A DNA stretch of 64,000 nt from Rubritalea profundi (GTDB taxonomy: Bacteria > Verrucomicrobiota > Verrucomicrobiia > Verrucomicrobiales > Akkermansiaceae): positions 920,586-984,585 of the forward strand of contig NZ_MQWA01000001.1 in NCBI RefSeq assembly GCF_002954445.1. The letters run 5' to 3'. Below are positions 1 to 9,480 of the stretch, piece by piece. The notes beneath the pieces were generated by a model. It worked only from the letters and a program-made list of their open reading frames with translations. It was not told the DNA's origin and did no database searches. A program made the position numbers and the translations under genes. Position 1 is the first letter of the stretch; the number at the start of each line of letters is the position of its first letter.

Positions 1-341
1 ATTCAGCGACTATAACTTAATTTATCATTCATCGAAACAGTGACGAAAGCTGAGTGAAATCACCACGGAAAAGCCCTACTTACATCAGCCGAACACAGAA
101 ACCTGTATATTTAAGTTCTCATTTTAAGAACAACGTTGAACCATAGATGGTACATTAGGCACATTAAAGGGTGCAATTAATATGCAAAAAAAAGCAATAG
201 GAAGTCCGACTAACGAGAATCATTTGCGATTGATCTTAAAGCACTAGAATACTAGCTCTAGTTACATCAAAGATCCAAACGGTGGTGACTGCATGTAATC
301 ACATACAACGATGCAAATCAAGTATCGAGAAGCTCATGGAC

Positions 342-683
342 TGAATGCTAGCAGATTTCAGAACGGGCCATACGAGCAAGGTGATGAGGATCTGGGGGGC
401 TCAACGGCACCAGATCTGCGGCACTTTGGCATACACTTAAAAAGCAGAGCAACTAGATTAAAGCGTCTCATTCCCTCATGAAATTCGTTATCATCTAGAG
501 TATTCTGTTGGCAAAATGCGTCAGAATTTGGAGTGCAGGAAATCCGAGTGACTTTATGGCCATTTTGGTCGAGTGGTGGATTGCTAGTCTCGTGTTTTAT
601 CATATGAGCAGCATAAGCCACACGCCCATTTACTCACGTCAACCCTTGCGTCTTTGAGTGTTTTTTAATCGCCGGAATGTGAG
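342..683 (-). repeat. Left copy of a ~342-bp inverted repeat (partner 33564..33906)
   Basis: The reverse complement aligns end to end with 33564..33906, from CTCACATTCCGGCGAT to GAAATCTGCTAGCATTCA. Hand alignment gives roughly 90% identity, and similarity stops at both edges. Confidence 0.93.
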
Positions 684-858
684 AGGTAGCCATTGCAACC
701 AGAGGCAGAGGCACAAGAGGTGAAGAGTAATGCGGACAATGCTAGAGTGCTAAATGCTAATAGGCGTATGGTCGAATGTAAGATGGTAACGAGGTGGCTG
801 TCACATCGAAAAATGAATTCGGTTGCCTTTTTTTGAGACTGGGTGATTCTAAGTTAGA

Positions 859-1485
859 TTGATGCAACGTATTGTTCAGCCAGAGATTTTAGATACGCTC
901 TCCTCAGATGATCCTGAGGCGAAACGGAGTCGTGCCGATTTACGGTTTATAAATAAAATGATGGGGGGAGAGGCTTGGGTCTTACGAGAGCTTAAAAAGC
1001 TCGAAGGAGTGGAGTGTGTGGTTGAGTTGGGAGCTGGGGAAGGATGTTTAGCTTCTTCCATCAAGGCTGCTTTACCTGAGGTTCGTATTTTGGCTATTGA
1101 TCTGGTTGGAGCACCAGATTTGGCGGGCGATGGGGTCGAATGGCTTCAGGCAGATGTATTGAGCGAGGCTTACACAGTGGGAGCCAGCACAGTGGTGGTG
1201 GCTAATCTGTTTCTACATCATTTAGACAAAGAGGTATTGGCTTCTTTAGGGCAGCGAGTGCGCGGTGCTAAAGCGTTGCTCTTCGCAGAACCTTACCGCA
1301 GTAGTTTTGCGCTATTTTGGGCTCGATTGATCTATCCTTTTGTTGGGAGGGTGACTCGATATGACATGTTGGTAAGTATCCGTGCTGGTTTCCGTGAGGG
1401 GGAGATTCAGAAGCTTCTTGCTGCTCCTTTTGAGTGGTCTGAGTCGGTTGGTATTTTTGGAGGGATTCGTAGTAAAGCGCGATGA
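859..1485 (+). CDS. Class I SAM-dependent methyltransferase
   Basis: Motif VVELGAGEGCLASS...AIDLV; overlaps the next gene by ATGA. Confidence 0.8.
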   Translation: MMQRIVQPEILDTLSSDDPEAKRSRADLRFINKMMGGEAWVLRELKKLEGVECVVELGAGEGCLASSIKAALPEVRILAIDLVGAPDLAGDGVEWLQADVLSEAYTVGASTVVVANLFLHHLDKEVLASLGQRVRGAKALLFAEPYRSSFALFWARLIYPFVGRVTRYDMLVSIRAGFREGEIQKLLAAPFEWSESVGIFGGIRSKAR

Positions 1486-2498
1486 AAGAGATTCAAATAA
1501 TAGGCGGTGGATTAGCTGGGCTTTCTTTAGGGATTGCTCTGCGTAACAATGGGGTGCCTGTCGTGTTACATGAGAGTGGAGTCTATCCCCAGCATAAGGT
1601 TTGTGGGGAGTTTATCTGTGGTGTGGAAGATTCAGTGCTGGAGAATCTAGGTATCCAGACCTGCCTAGATAATGCCAAAATACATCAAAGACTCAAGTGG
1701 TGGGTGGATGGAGTTAAGGTAGTCGATAAGGCGCTACCACGACCAGCAAGAGGAATTTCCCGGTATGTGTTAGATCAACGGCTCGCTGAACATTTTGAAA
1801 AGTTAGGCGGACTTCTAATGACCCCGTCACGGGTGAGGTCGGATTTTGGCGAGGGCGTGGTGAGGGCGTGTGGTAAGAGGAAGTCTGGCCATAAAGAATG
1901 GATTGGCCTGAAGTTGCATTTCTTGAAAGACGATCTCGCAGGTCTTGAGATGCATCTAGGCAAGATTGGCTACATGGGACTTTGTGATGTGGGGGGTGGT
2001 CGAGTGAATGCTTGTGGTCTCTTTCAAATGAACTCTCAGATCAAGGGGAAAGGGAGGCAGTTGTTTTTCAATTATCTTAGAAGTGCTGGTTTAGATTATC
2101 TTGCGGGCATTTTGGATGAGTTAGAGTCTGATGATTCCTCATTTTCCGCAACTGCTGGCTTTGCTCTAGGCAAGCAAGAGTTGCAAAATGGTTTCAGCAT
2201 CGGTGATGCACAGTATTTGATTCCTCCCTTTACTGGAAATGGCATGAGCATGGCACTGGAATCCAGCGCCTTAGCCTTGGAGTCATTACTGGCTTATTCG
2301 GTTGGGGATATTTCATGGGATGCGGCCCAAAAAGAGTATCACCGTAAGCTGAAGTCTCAGTTTGGAAAACGCACGGCTTTAGCTTCCAGTATTCATCCAT
2401 TGATGTTTAATAACATCGGTAGAGCGTCCCTCAAGCAGCTAGCAAAACGCGACCTCCTTCCAATACCTTTTTTATTCACCCAACTCCGCACACCATGA
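1482..2498 (+). CDS. NAD(P)/FAD-dependent oxidoreductase (geranylgeranyl-reductase-like)
   Basis: N-terminal Rossmann motif IIGGGLAGLSLGIALRNNG; GDAQYLIPPFTGNGMSMALESS FAD motif; overlaps the next gene by ATGA. Confidence 0.82.
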   Translation: MKEIQIIGGGLAGLSLGIALRNNGVPVVLHESGVYPQHKVCGEFICGVEDSVLENLGIQTCLDNAKIHQRLKWWVDGVKVVDKALPRPARGISRYVLDQRLAEHFEKLGGLLMTPSRVRSDFGEGVVRACGKRKSGHKEWIGLKLHFLKDDLAGLEMHLGKIGYMGLCDVGGGRVNACGLFQMNSQIKGKGRQLFFNYLRSAGLDYLAGILDELESDDSSFSATAGFALGKQELQNGFSIGDAQYLIPPFTGNGMSMALESSALALESLLAYSVGDISWDAAQKEYHRKLKSQFGKRTALASSIHPLMFNNIGRASLKQLAKRDLLPIPFLFTQLRTP

Positions 2499-3517
2499 AA
2501 CTACTCTCCGTTGCCAGCGCCTTTCCCGAACATTCCTACACACAGGCTGAATGCCTAACCGCCATGCGTGGTGCACCTTTTTGGGAGGAACTCAATTCTC
2601 GTTCACGTCTGTTACTTGAGAAAGTTCTGTCCGGAAATAGTGGGATAGAGAAGCGTCATTTTTGCGTCGATTCATTAGAGCTAGCATGGAGTCGCGATGC
2701 GCAAGAACTCAATCAAGCGTACGAAAGGGAAGCTCCAGCTTTGGCTGCTAATGCCGTGCGGAAGGCTTTGGCTAAATCTGAAATTGACCCTAGTAAAGTC
2801 GATGCTCTATTTCTGTGTTCGTGCACTGGTTTTCTGTGTCCAGGAGTGAGTTCTTACCTAGCTGAAATATTAGGTCTACGGAGTGATGTGTTTCTGCAGG
2901 ATATGACGGGACTTGGTTGTGGTGCAGCAGTGCCGTTGATGCGAGCTGCAGAGGGTGTTGTGGCGTTAAATCCTGATGCGGTGGTCGTGACCGTTGCGGT
3001 AGAGGTGTGTTCTGCAGCATTCTTTGTCGAGGATGATTTCGGAGTGTTGATTAGTACCTGTCTTTTTGGTGATGGTGCTTCTGCTGTTGTTTGGTCTGGT
3101 AGAGCTGGCGGCTGGCAGGTGAAGAATTTTCAGTCATTACATTTCCCAGAGGAAAGAGAGAAAATTCGATTCACAAATGCTGGCGGAAAACTGCGCAATC
3201 AACTAGATAAGTCGGTTCCTGAATTAGCAGCGAAAGTTGTAGAGAGGCTCTATAAGATGCGATCATCTGAGCCGGATGCACTTGTCACACATGGTGGTGG
3301 TCGCGATGTGGTGGAAGCCTTGGAGCGTGTTTTGCCAATTGACTCGTTAGAGTATGCGCGTGCAGTGTTGGATCAATATGGAAATTTAAGTAGCCCGTCC
3401 GTCTTTGTCGCCCTAGAAAAATGTTTGGAATCCGCTCCAGATCTTGAGCATCTATGGATGTGTTCCTTTGGAGCTGGATTTTCTGCACATAGCTGTGAAC
3501 TGAGACGGGGAATTTAG
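2495..3517 (+). CDS. Type III polyketide synthase (chalcone/stilbene synthase family)
   Basis: Catalytic Cys in DMTGLGCGAA, His in VTHGGGRDV, Asn in YGNLSSPSV, C-terminal CSFGAGFSAHSCEL. Confidence 0.92.
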   Translation: MKLLSVASAFPEHSYTQAECLTAMRGAPFWEELNSRSRLLLEKVLSGNSGIEKRHFCVDSLELAWSRDAQELNQAYEREAPALAANAVRKALAKSEIDPSKVDALFLCSCTGFLCPGVSSYLAEILGLRSDVFLQDMTGLGCGAAVPLMRAAEGVVALNPDAVVVTVAVEVCSAAFFVEDDFGVLISTCLFGDGASAVVWSGRAGGWQVKNFQSLHFPEEREKIRFTNAGGKLRNQLDKSVPELAAKVVERLYKMRSSEPDALVTHGGGRDVVEALERVLPIDSLEYARAVLDQYGNLSSPSVFVALEKCLESAPDLEHLWMCSFGAGFSAHSCELRRGI

Positions 3518-3805
3518 GCTACTAGCTGAACACATAGAACAAGGATGGTCGTATTTGAGATTGCCAGCTCATTTATTCCACTGAGTAAAGCTGCTAAGTT
3601 TTCTAAAGTTACGCAAGCCGATTGGTTGCAAGAACTCTCGAATCGCAATATTCTGGGAGTTCTTGGATGGGGTGCGTAAAATCTAAAGCAGCAGTCCTTG
3701 CGGATAAGTTTGAGACCACTAATACCATCTCGACAGTTATCTTGAAGGAATGGGTGTTATTCGGTATTTTAGTCAGCCAGCAGAGCTGAAAAGTGTGAAG
3801 GTGCA

Positions 3806-3892
3806 GGAGATCGTTGATTCTAGCTGCTTTAGTCGTCGGTCAGGTAGCCCGCTACGTTTCCTCCTCCCGCCTTGCTACAATCAACGATCTCC
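3806..3892. repeat. 14-bp perfect inverted repeat with ~59-nt loop
   Basis: GGAGATCGTTGATT (3806-3819) and AATCAACGATCTCC (3879-3892); the loop contains GTAGC-CC-GCTAC. Confidence 0.7.
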
Positions 3893-4055
3893 AGTTCCAT
3901 TCCACCAATCTAACTGTCGAAATGGTATAAAGTGTGTGTGTTGTTGCAGGCACGCTCGTTCATGTACCTCACGCCGAGGACTCACAGATCATTACAAGCC
4001 GATTGAAGAGGTTCAGGCTGATGATATAGTGTGAGCTAGCAGTGAGCAAACACTC

Positions 4056-4140
4056 CCATAGAAAGATAAACATTTGAAGGTTCCCTATAAAATAGGGATG
4101 GGCACCTTCTAGACTCTATTCTCTATTAGTCTGTCTGTTA
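4056..4140 (+). repeat. Divergent copy of dispersed intergenic element F1
   Basis: CATAGAAAGATAAACATTTGAAGGTTCCCTATAAAATAGGGATGGGCACCTTCTAGA... resembles 51893..51980 and 54607..54705; contains the hairpin TCCCTAT-AAA-ATAGGGA. Confidence 0.5.
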
Positions 4141-4234
4141 AATTTGCGTCTGGTCGGAGCTTAGCCTTTTGAGGGCTAGGCGATGAGCGTTGCCAGCCAG
4201 ACTGTATATATATATTTTAGCCCTGTCCAGACGA

Positions 4235-7200
4235 TCAATCATCCAGCTCCAGTGGATCAAAGCCATCGATCGGGGCTTCTTCGGGTTTGTGTACCTTGAG
4301 CAGCACTTTTCCGGCGCGGGCCTGGAGGGCTTTCCATGCGGGGTAATAGCGGAAATCCTTACCAGCGACACCACCGCGTAGCTGAGTGACCTCAATGTAT
4401 TCGATCACGTCTTGGAGTGATTTTGCGGCAATCTTACCATCGGCAGTGCTAGGATTCTTTAAGCCTTCTGCCACATTGATCAAACTGTTCGCAGCGGTCG
4501 GAATGCCTTTTTTCAAGCAATACATCAGAGTCTTCATGGCGCGAGCTTCGTGGATGTGGCCGAGGTATTTGACCATCCGTAGGTCGAGGTTGAGTCGGAG
4601 CATAGCATCGGCGAACTTGAGGGCGTCAGAGTTGGAGACATCTCCGTAACCTTTTGGTCCGACTACCATGCGGCGAACCGCCTGGGCACCCACGAGGCGA
4701 GCTCTGGTCGGGCCAGATGTGGCGATCTCTAGCAGGATCTGGTCAGCCTCGCGGCTCGGTGAGTAGGACAATGCGAAGATGAGCTTTGCAAGCTCCTTCA
4801 TCTCTGCATCGGCAGCAAGCTTTTTGAGTGCTGCCATACTTCCAGCGTCGCCGAGTTGGCCGAGGGTGTAATAGAGTGATGGTCGAACAAGTTCGGAGCT
4901 CTTGGAAAGCATGCCGATGAGGGCCTTGCTGACTTTTGCGACGTGGGCAGCATCGTCACGGCGGGACAGGATGGCCTGTTCGCAACCGCGTAGGTCTTCC
5001 TCAGTCTTGGCATTTTTGAGATGGGCAAGCACATCTGGCAAGAGCTTGTCACCACCGATGTCGAAGGCAGCTATCAGTGCGGCTTGGCGGAGAACTGGAC
5101 TGTCATGACCCATCGCTTGCTTGGCGAGCTTGAGGCCAGCAGTGGACTTGGCAGTGGTTAGCACTTCGAGAATTCCGGCTGCAGATTGTGGGTCTTTGGT
5201 TTTTGCGAAAAGTGAAGTAAGCGTCGCATCGCCGCCAGCAGGAACTAGAGCCAGTGCGAGTTTCTGACTGTGCTGACGCAAGCGCCAGTATTCGTGTCCG
5301 AGGTACGGCAGCAGATCTTGCATGGCATCCTGAGCGAGGGTATCGCTAAGGAAAGTCATCGCTGCCATCTGGCGGAAATAGATTTTGCGTGCGGGGTCCT
5401 TGAGGGTGTCGCGGCAGAGCTTTAGCTTCGCTCCGGTGCCGTCGAGGGCATCGAGTTTGGCTTGGAACATCTTACGTACGTCTGGCTCAATACTCGGTAG
5501 CTTGACCGGATTTTTTGCTGCGACGATGAGTTTGTAGTATTTGTCCAAGCCATAGAGGACCTTCTTCTCGCCCTCGAGAACCATGACCGTCATCAATGGA
5601 TCGTCAATAAGGCTGACGCCGAGAGGTTCGATAAATTCGTAGAAAGCTCCGGGTTGTTTCTCAACCGCCTTTGGAACGACCAGATTTCGCTTGAAGCCAA
5701 CGTGTGGGCGGATGTGGCGTGGGATTGCAGCTTTTTTAAGTGCTCGGTGACCTGCAGCTTGAACAGCCTCGTGGTAGTTAAATTTAGCTAACAGGTTCTG
5801 TGCTGGTTCGCTTCGGTTGGCGAACATTTGGTCGACGATTTGCTCCTCTTCAGCAGCGAAGGTCAGTGGACCGGCGAGCTTGACGATGGTGTCCTTGCCC
5901 CAAACTTTGAGACGTGAGCCCGTGAATGTCTTATGGGCTGGGTCTAAAAGGATGAGACTCTCCAGAGCCTCGTGCACGAGGTCTTCGTCAAAACCTGCTT
6001 CGAAAGGAGTGTTGGAGAGGACGTTGTTTTTACCGAATAGTGCGTATTGGGATGCATTTCTTATGCTATTTGGTGATAAGGCGACCGGATCTTCGATTGT
6101 TGCTCCCAGTATTGCGAGCTGTGTGTCCTCGGCATCGGTAGCTTTGGAAATGACTTTCACTGCGGTGATCTGAACGAAGTCCTTTGGATCGCTAAGAAGC
6201 GGGGTGAGTTTGGAGAGATTTTGCAGTACAGCATCGTTGCCACAGGCTCCGAGGGTGCGTAGGGCTCCATCGCGGAAGCGCGATTCCTCGCTCTTCAGTA
6301 ATGCGACGACGCGAGGGACGATTTCCTTTTCGCCGGCTTGAAAGCGCTTGCCAAGTTCCCTGGCGAAAATGCCTCGGACCTTTGGTTTGAAGATATCGAG
6401 CAGGTCGATGAGTTCATCGGTGCTGCGTTCCTGCCATGGTGTGCCATCAATTTGCTTGAGCCACGGGTCGTTAAATTGCGGCCGCGCGCTAGTCATGAGT
6501 TGCTTCATTTCCCGCTCGGTCGGGTAGAGGTCCTCGTCAGGGTTCTTACCAGTGATGAGGGTCTGCTTGAGGTAAACCGCCTGGTGGAGGATCTCAGTGG
6601 CAGTGGGGTCGCGGAGGGTTTTGTGTTCGATCGTTGGTGAGTGGTAGACAAAGCTGCCGTCAAACATCCGGCAGAGCGTACGGCGCCAGCGGAGGTTGCG
6701 CTCATTGTAGGCGCGGACTTTAGGTCCACACATTCCGGCGGCCCATGACGACCAGTTTCCGTGGTAGTCGTGACCGTGGCCACCGCGGCGGGTGAAGGCA
6801 CAGTGGCTGGACATCATGAAGAAGTATTTGGCGCCGTATTTATCTCCGAGGAGTTTCATGGCGAAGGCGATACCGGTGTTCTTGCCATTACTGTCATCAG
6901 TGGCTGCAGCGCCAAAATCACCATAAGGGATGGCACCTTGGTCGACGTAGGAGCCGAAGAATTTGTGGGCGCGCTCGATAGCTTGGTCGATCTCTGGGTG
7001 TTCGATGCCGAGTTTTTTGGCGAGGGTGATGAGGAAGAAGCAACGGTTACCCGCGGCGTTTAGCGCACCGTAGCCGGGGTTCATGCGGTGAAATTCACCA
7101 CCATTGAAGGATGGGTAGGCGAAGGTGTGTCCCCAACTTCCGCCGGCGCTCTGTCCTAGCGCAGCATCGATGGCGAACTTGCGTAAGGCAGGAAGAACAA

Positions 7201-8209
7201 ACTTGTCGCCAGTGGCTTCATAGTAGAGTGCGCAGTTGAGTCCGGTGAATCCGTGATGCCAGCTCTGGTAGCCCTTGCCACCTCTGTAGCCGGGCTCAAA
7301 CATTGCACCAGCTGGGACTGTAGGCGGGTGCCATTGTCTAGCATCTTTACTACGTACCCAGTCGTGCACGATCTTGCGGTGCTCGGGTTTTCCTGAGGAT
7401 ACTAGGGCTATTGCTTCTATTATACCGCCTCTGCCGCTACGCGGTTGTTTGGGGTCGACCACAAATCTTTTTTCCAATACTTTCCAAGCTTCCTCGAGGA
7501 TCTGAGCAGTCTTCGGGCAGTCGTAGGGAGCGGTGTCGCTGTAGTCGGGGAATACGCGCAGGCTTAGGGCGACTTCCAATGTGCTGGGGATGACTGGGAA
7601 TTCACTAAATCCTTTTGCCTCTTTGCTGCGGGCTTCTTCAGGTTTCCACTCGTAGAGGGTATTGTCATTGCGTGCCTTGTCGAAGAGTTTGTCGATGTCT
7701 ACGCCTGAGACATCCTTTTTGCCGCTGCGCTTGATGTAGTTTTTATCGCGCCAGACCTGGAAGGTGATTTTGCCGGCATTTTTCTCTCGCTCGGCTTCAA
7801 CGATTGCCTTGCCGATGAGTTGGCCGATGTGGCCGCCGGAGACGAACTTCTTGCCATTCATTCCAGTGATGACATCGCCTCTCTGGAATTTCCCATCAGC
7901 GGGTGAACCTTTCAAGGTTGCAACCACCTGGATCTGGTCACCTTTGAATCTATAATCAATCATCTGGCCCACGATGCCTGTTGGCCCTAGGCTCCAGGTT
8001 GGTGGTGGTCCCAGCTTGCTGCCGGTAGGCATAGGGTCGCCTTTGGTGAGGTCGGGCAGATTGCCAGCGCGTTCGGCCTCCTCGCCGAGGTCACCGCCCT
8101 TTTCCAGAGCTTCAATTTGCTCCGGCGTGTGGGTGCGCTCTTCCGCAGAAAGAGGAAAGGTCAAAAGACCCAAGATGAGGGCCGGAGTTAGAAATGGAAT
8201 GGTTTTCAT
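4235..8209 (-). CDS. Large secreted protein: PDZ-like domain, alpha-toroid (terpenoid-cyclase-like/DUF6288-type) region and HEAT repeats
   Basis: Signal peptide MKTIPFLTPALILGLLTFPLSA; PDZ-like VVATLKGSPADGKFQRGDVITGMNGKKF; toroid-like HGFTGLNCALYYEATGDKFVLPALRKFAIDAALGQS; C-terminal HEAT-like repeats. Domain names are from memory. Confidence 0.7.
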   Translation of the reverse strand: MKTIPFLTPALILGLLTFPLSAEERTHTPEQIEALEKGGDLGEEAERAGNLPDLTKGDPMPTGSKLGPPPTWSLGPTGIVGQMIDYRFKGDQIQVVATLKGSPADGKFQRGDVITGMNGKKFVSGGHIGQLIGKAIVEAEREKNAGKITFQVWRDKNYIKRSGKKDVSGVDIDKLFDKARNDNTLYEWKPEEARSKEAKGFSEFPVIPSTLEVALSLRVFPDYSDTAPYDCPKTAQILEEAWKVLEKRFVVDPKQPRSGRGGIIEAIALVSSGKPEHRKIVHDWVRSKDARQWHPPTVPAGAMFEPGYRGGKGYQSWHHGFTGLNCALYYEATGDKFVLPALRKFAIDAALGQSAGGSWGHTFAYPSFNGGEFHRMNPGYGALNAAGNRCFFLITLAKKLGIEHPEIDQAIERAHKFFGSYVDQGAIPYGDFGAAATDDSNGKNTGIAFAMKLLGDKYGAKYFFMMSSHCAFTRRGGHGHDYHGNWSSWAAGMCGPKVRAYNERNLRWRRTLCRMFDGSFVYHSPTIEHKTLRDPTATEILHQAVYLKQTLITGKNPDEDLYPTEREMKQLMTSARPQFNDPWLKQIDGTPWQERSTDELIDLLDIFKPKVRGIFARELGKRFQAGEKEIVPRVVALLKSEESRFRDGALRTLGACGNDAVLQNLSKLTPLLSDPKDFVQITAVKVISKATDAEDTQLAILGATIEDPVALSPNSIRNASQYALFGKNNVLSNTPFEAGFDEDLVHEALESLILLDPAHKTFTGSRLKVWGKDTIVKLAGPLTFAAEEEQIVDQMFANRSEPAQNLLAKFNYHEAVQAAGHRALKKAAIPRHIRPHVGFKRNLVVPKAVEKQPGAFYEFIEPLGVSLIDDPLMTVMVLEGEKKVLYGLDKYYKLIVAAKNPVKLPSIEPDVRKMFQAKLDALDGTGAKLKLCRDTLKDPARKIYFRQMAAMTFLSDTLAQDAMQDLLPYLGHEYWRLRQHSQKLALALVPAGGDATLTSLFAKTKDPQSAAGILEVLTTAKSTAGLKLAKQAMGHDSPVLRQAALIAAFDIGGDKLLPDVLAHLKNAKTEEDLRGCEQAILSRRDDAAHVAKVSKALIGMLSKSSELVRPSLYYTLGQLGDAGSMAALKKLAADAEMKELAKLIFALSYSPSREADQILLEIATSGPTRARLVGAQAVRRMVVGPKGYGDVSNSDALKFADAMLRLNLDLRMVKYLGHIHEARAMKTLMYCLKKGIPTAANSLINVAEGLKNPSTADGKIAAKSLQDVIEYIEVTQLRGGVAGKDFRYYPAWKALQARAGKVLLKVHKPEEAPIDGFDPLELDD

Positions 8210-8319
8210 GATGTGAATGCTGGAAAGATATCTAGTATGGGTGAATTCGCTGGACTCGGATAGTGGATTAAGTCATCAGACTAGGCTCTGAACACTTTAA
8301 TCTGTTAGAATGTTGAATT

Positions 8320-9480
8320 CTAATCAGCGGTGTTGCCTTGGGAATTGAGGATGAGCGAAAACCCAGTGGCTTTGGCCAGGATGGCAAAATTTTGTTTTTG
8401 GACTTCCGGCATCGGAGTTTTGAGATCCCAGACGACGTGTACGCTTTGTTTTACCTTGGCGCGAGTTTCCTTGCGTTTGGTGAGGAGTTCCAAAAATCGT
8501 TCGATCAACTGCTCGGATCGGGCAGCGGAATCGACAACAAATGAGCTACGTCCAAACCAAATGGTTTCGAAGATGAAATCGTTATCGATGGTTCCAAGCT
8601 CACTCTCGGCCCGCAGGACATCGACCTTTTCCCGGCACAGTGACACGCGGCGAAATGACTCGGGGATCTTGGCGGTGGATTCCTTGTCATCGGTAAGATA
8701 AACAAATGAATCACCACGCTTGGCTAGTCTGGCCAAATCGGCAGGACTGGGCCGTTCGACTACGACTGGCAGCGGCGTCAGGCCATTGAGCCAGGCACTT
8801 GGCAACGACAGGGGAAATGATTCCTTGCCATAGATGTTGGCTCGTTTCAGATAATCATAACCGACCATGACAAGTCCCAAGGCGATAAGAAATCGAATGG
8901 TTTTCAGGTTTAGGGAATCCAAACGATGTGCCATTGCTAGATCCTCCTCCATCATCACCACGGGAACGGCTTCTTCCATGCCCTCGAGAAATTCCGAGTC
9001 GGCGGCTTTGATCGCATTTCCGCCTCCGACTGCCGACTCGACACTGCCGTCATCGACACCGCCTGCGGTGCGGGATTTCTTTCCTTTTTTCCAATCTGGG
9101 GTACCCGTCTTGTTGACCTGGTCCATATATTTCAGGTCGTCTTGCTCCATTCCTGCGCGGTCGAGCGAATCACTGGCGGAGTCCTCGGCGAAGCGGACAT
9201 CTGAGAGGTCCTTGCCGCGGCTATCCTTGATTGCCTGGCGGCTTGCTTCTTCCAGTGCCTGTTGGGCGGCGATCTCCTCGCTGCGGTCAGGTTGGATCAG
9301 GTTGACGTAGTTTGTTGAGTTATGTCTGGCAAAAAAGAATGCAACGATGGCCAGCATCAATGCCATCGGGCAGAGCCAACGACGTGGTCCAGTAATAGCA
9401 TAGATCACCCACAGGATGGGCACCACACCCCATAGAAATACGCTGATGTATCCAGCTAGATTAAAGAAATCTGAGTTCAT
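8320..9480 (-). CDS. Membrane protein of unknown function in the ExbB/ExbD/TPR cluster
   Basis: 386-aa ORF; two N-terminal TM segments and one central TM segment; overlaps the upstream DUF4159 gene by 4 nt. Confidence 0.75.
   Translation of the reverse strand: MNSDFFNLAGYISVFLWGVVPILWVIYAITGPRRWLCPMALMLAIVAFFFARHNSTNYVNLIQPDRSEEIAAQQALEEASRQAIKDSRGKDLSDVRFAEDSASDSLDRAGMEQDDLKYMDQVNKTGTPDWKKGKKSRTAGGVDDGSVESAVGGGNAIKAADSEFLEGMEEAVPVVMMEEDLAMAHRLDSLNLKTIRFLIALGLVMVGYDYLKRANIYGKESFPLSLPSAWLNGLTPLPVVVERPSPADLARLAKRGDSFVYLTDDKESTAKIPESFRRVSLCREKVDVLRAESELGTIDNDFIFETIWFGRSSFVVDSAARSEQLIERFLELLTKRKETRAKVKQSVHVVWDLKTPMPEVQKQNFAILAKATGFSLILNSQGNTAD

Noticed and set aside
3806-3892. Inverted repeat as an integron attC site
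   Set aside because: The arms do not fit RYYYAAC/GTTRRRY consensus and no integrase is present in the window.
3750-4034. 94-aa + strand ORF after the T3PKS
   Set aside because: No signal, no recognisable domain; overlaps the 14-bp inverted repeat; composition looks like chance (PCYNQRSPVPFHQSNCRNGIKCVCCCRHARSC).
6761-7063. Antisense ORFs within 4235..29038 (many, e.g. 6761..7063, 16882..17376, 32302..33264)
   Set aside because: They lie opposite strongly supported minus-strand coding sequence and mirror its codon pattern; no independent domain evidence.
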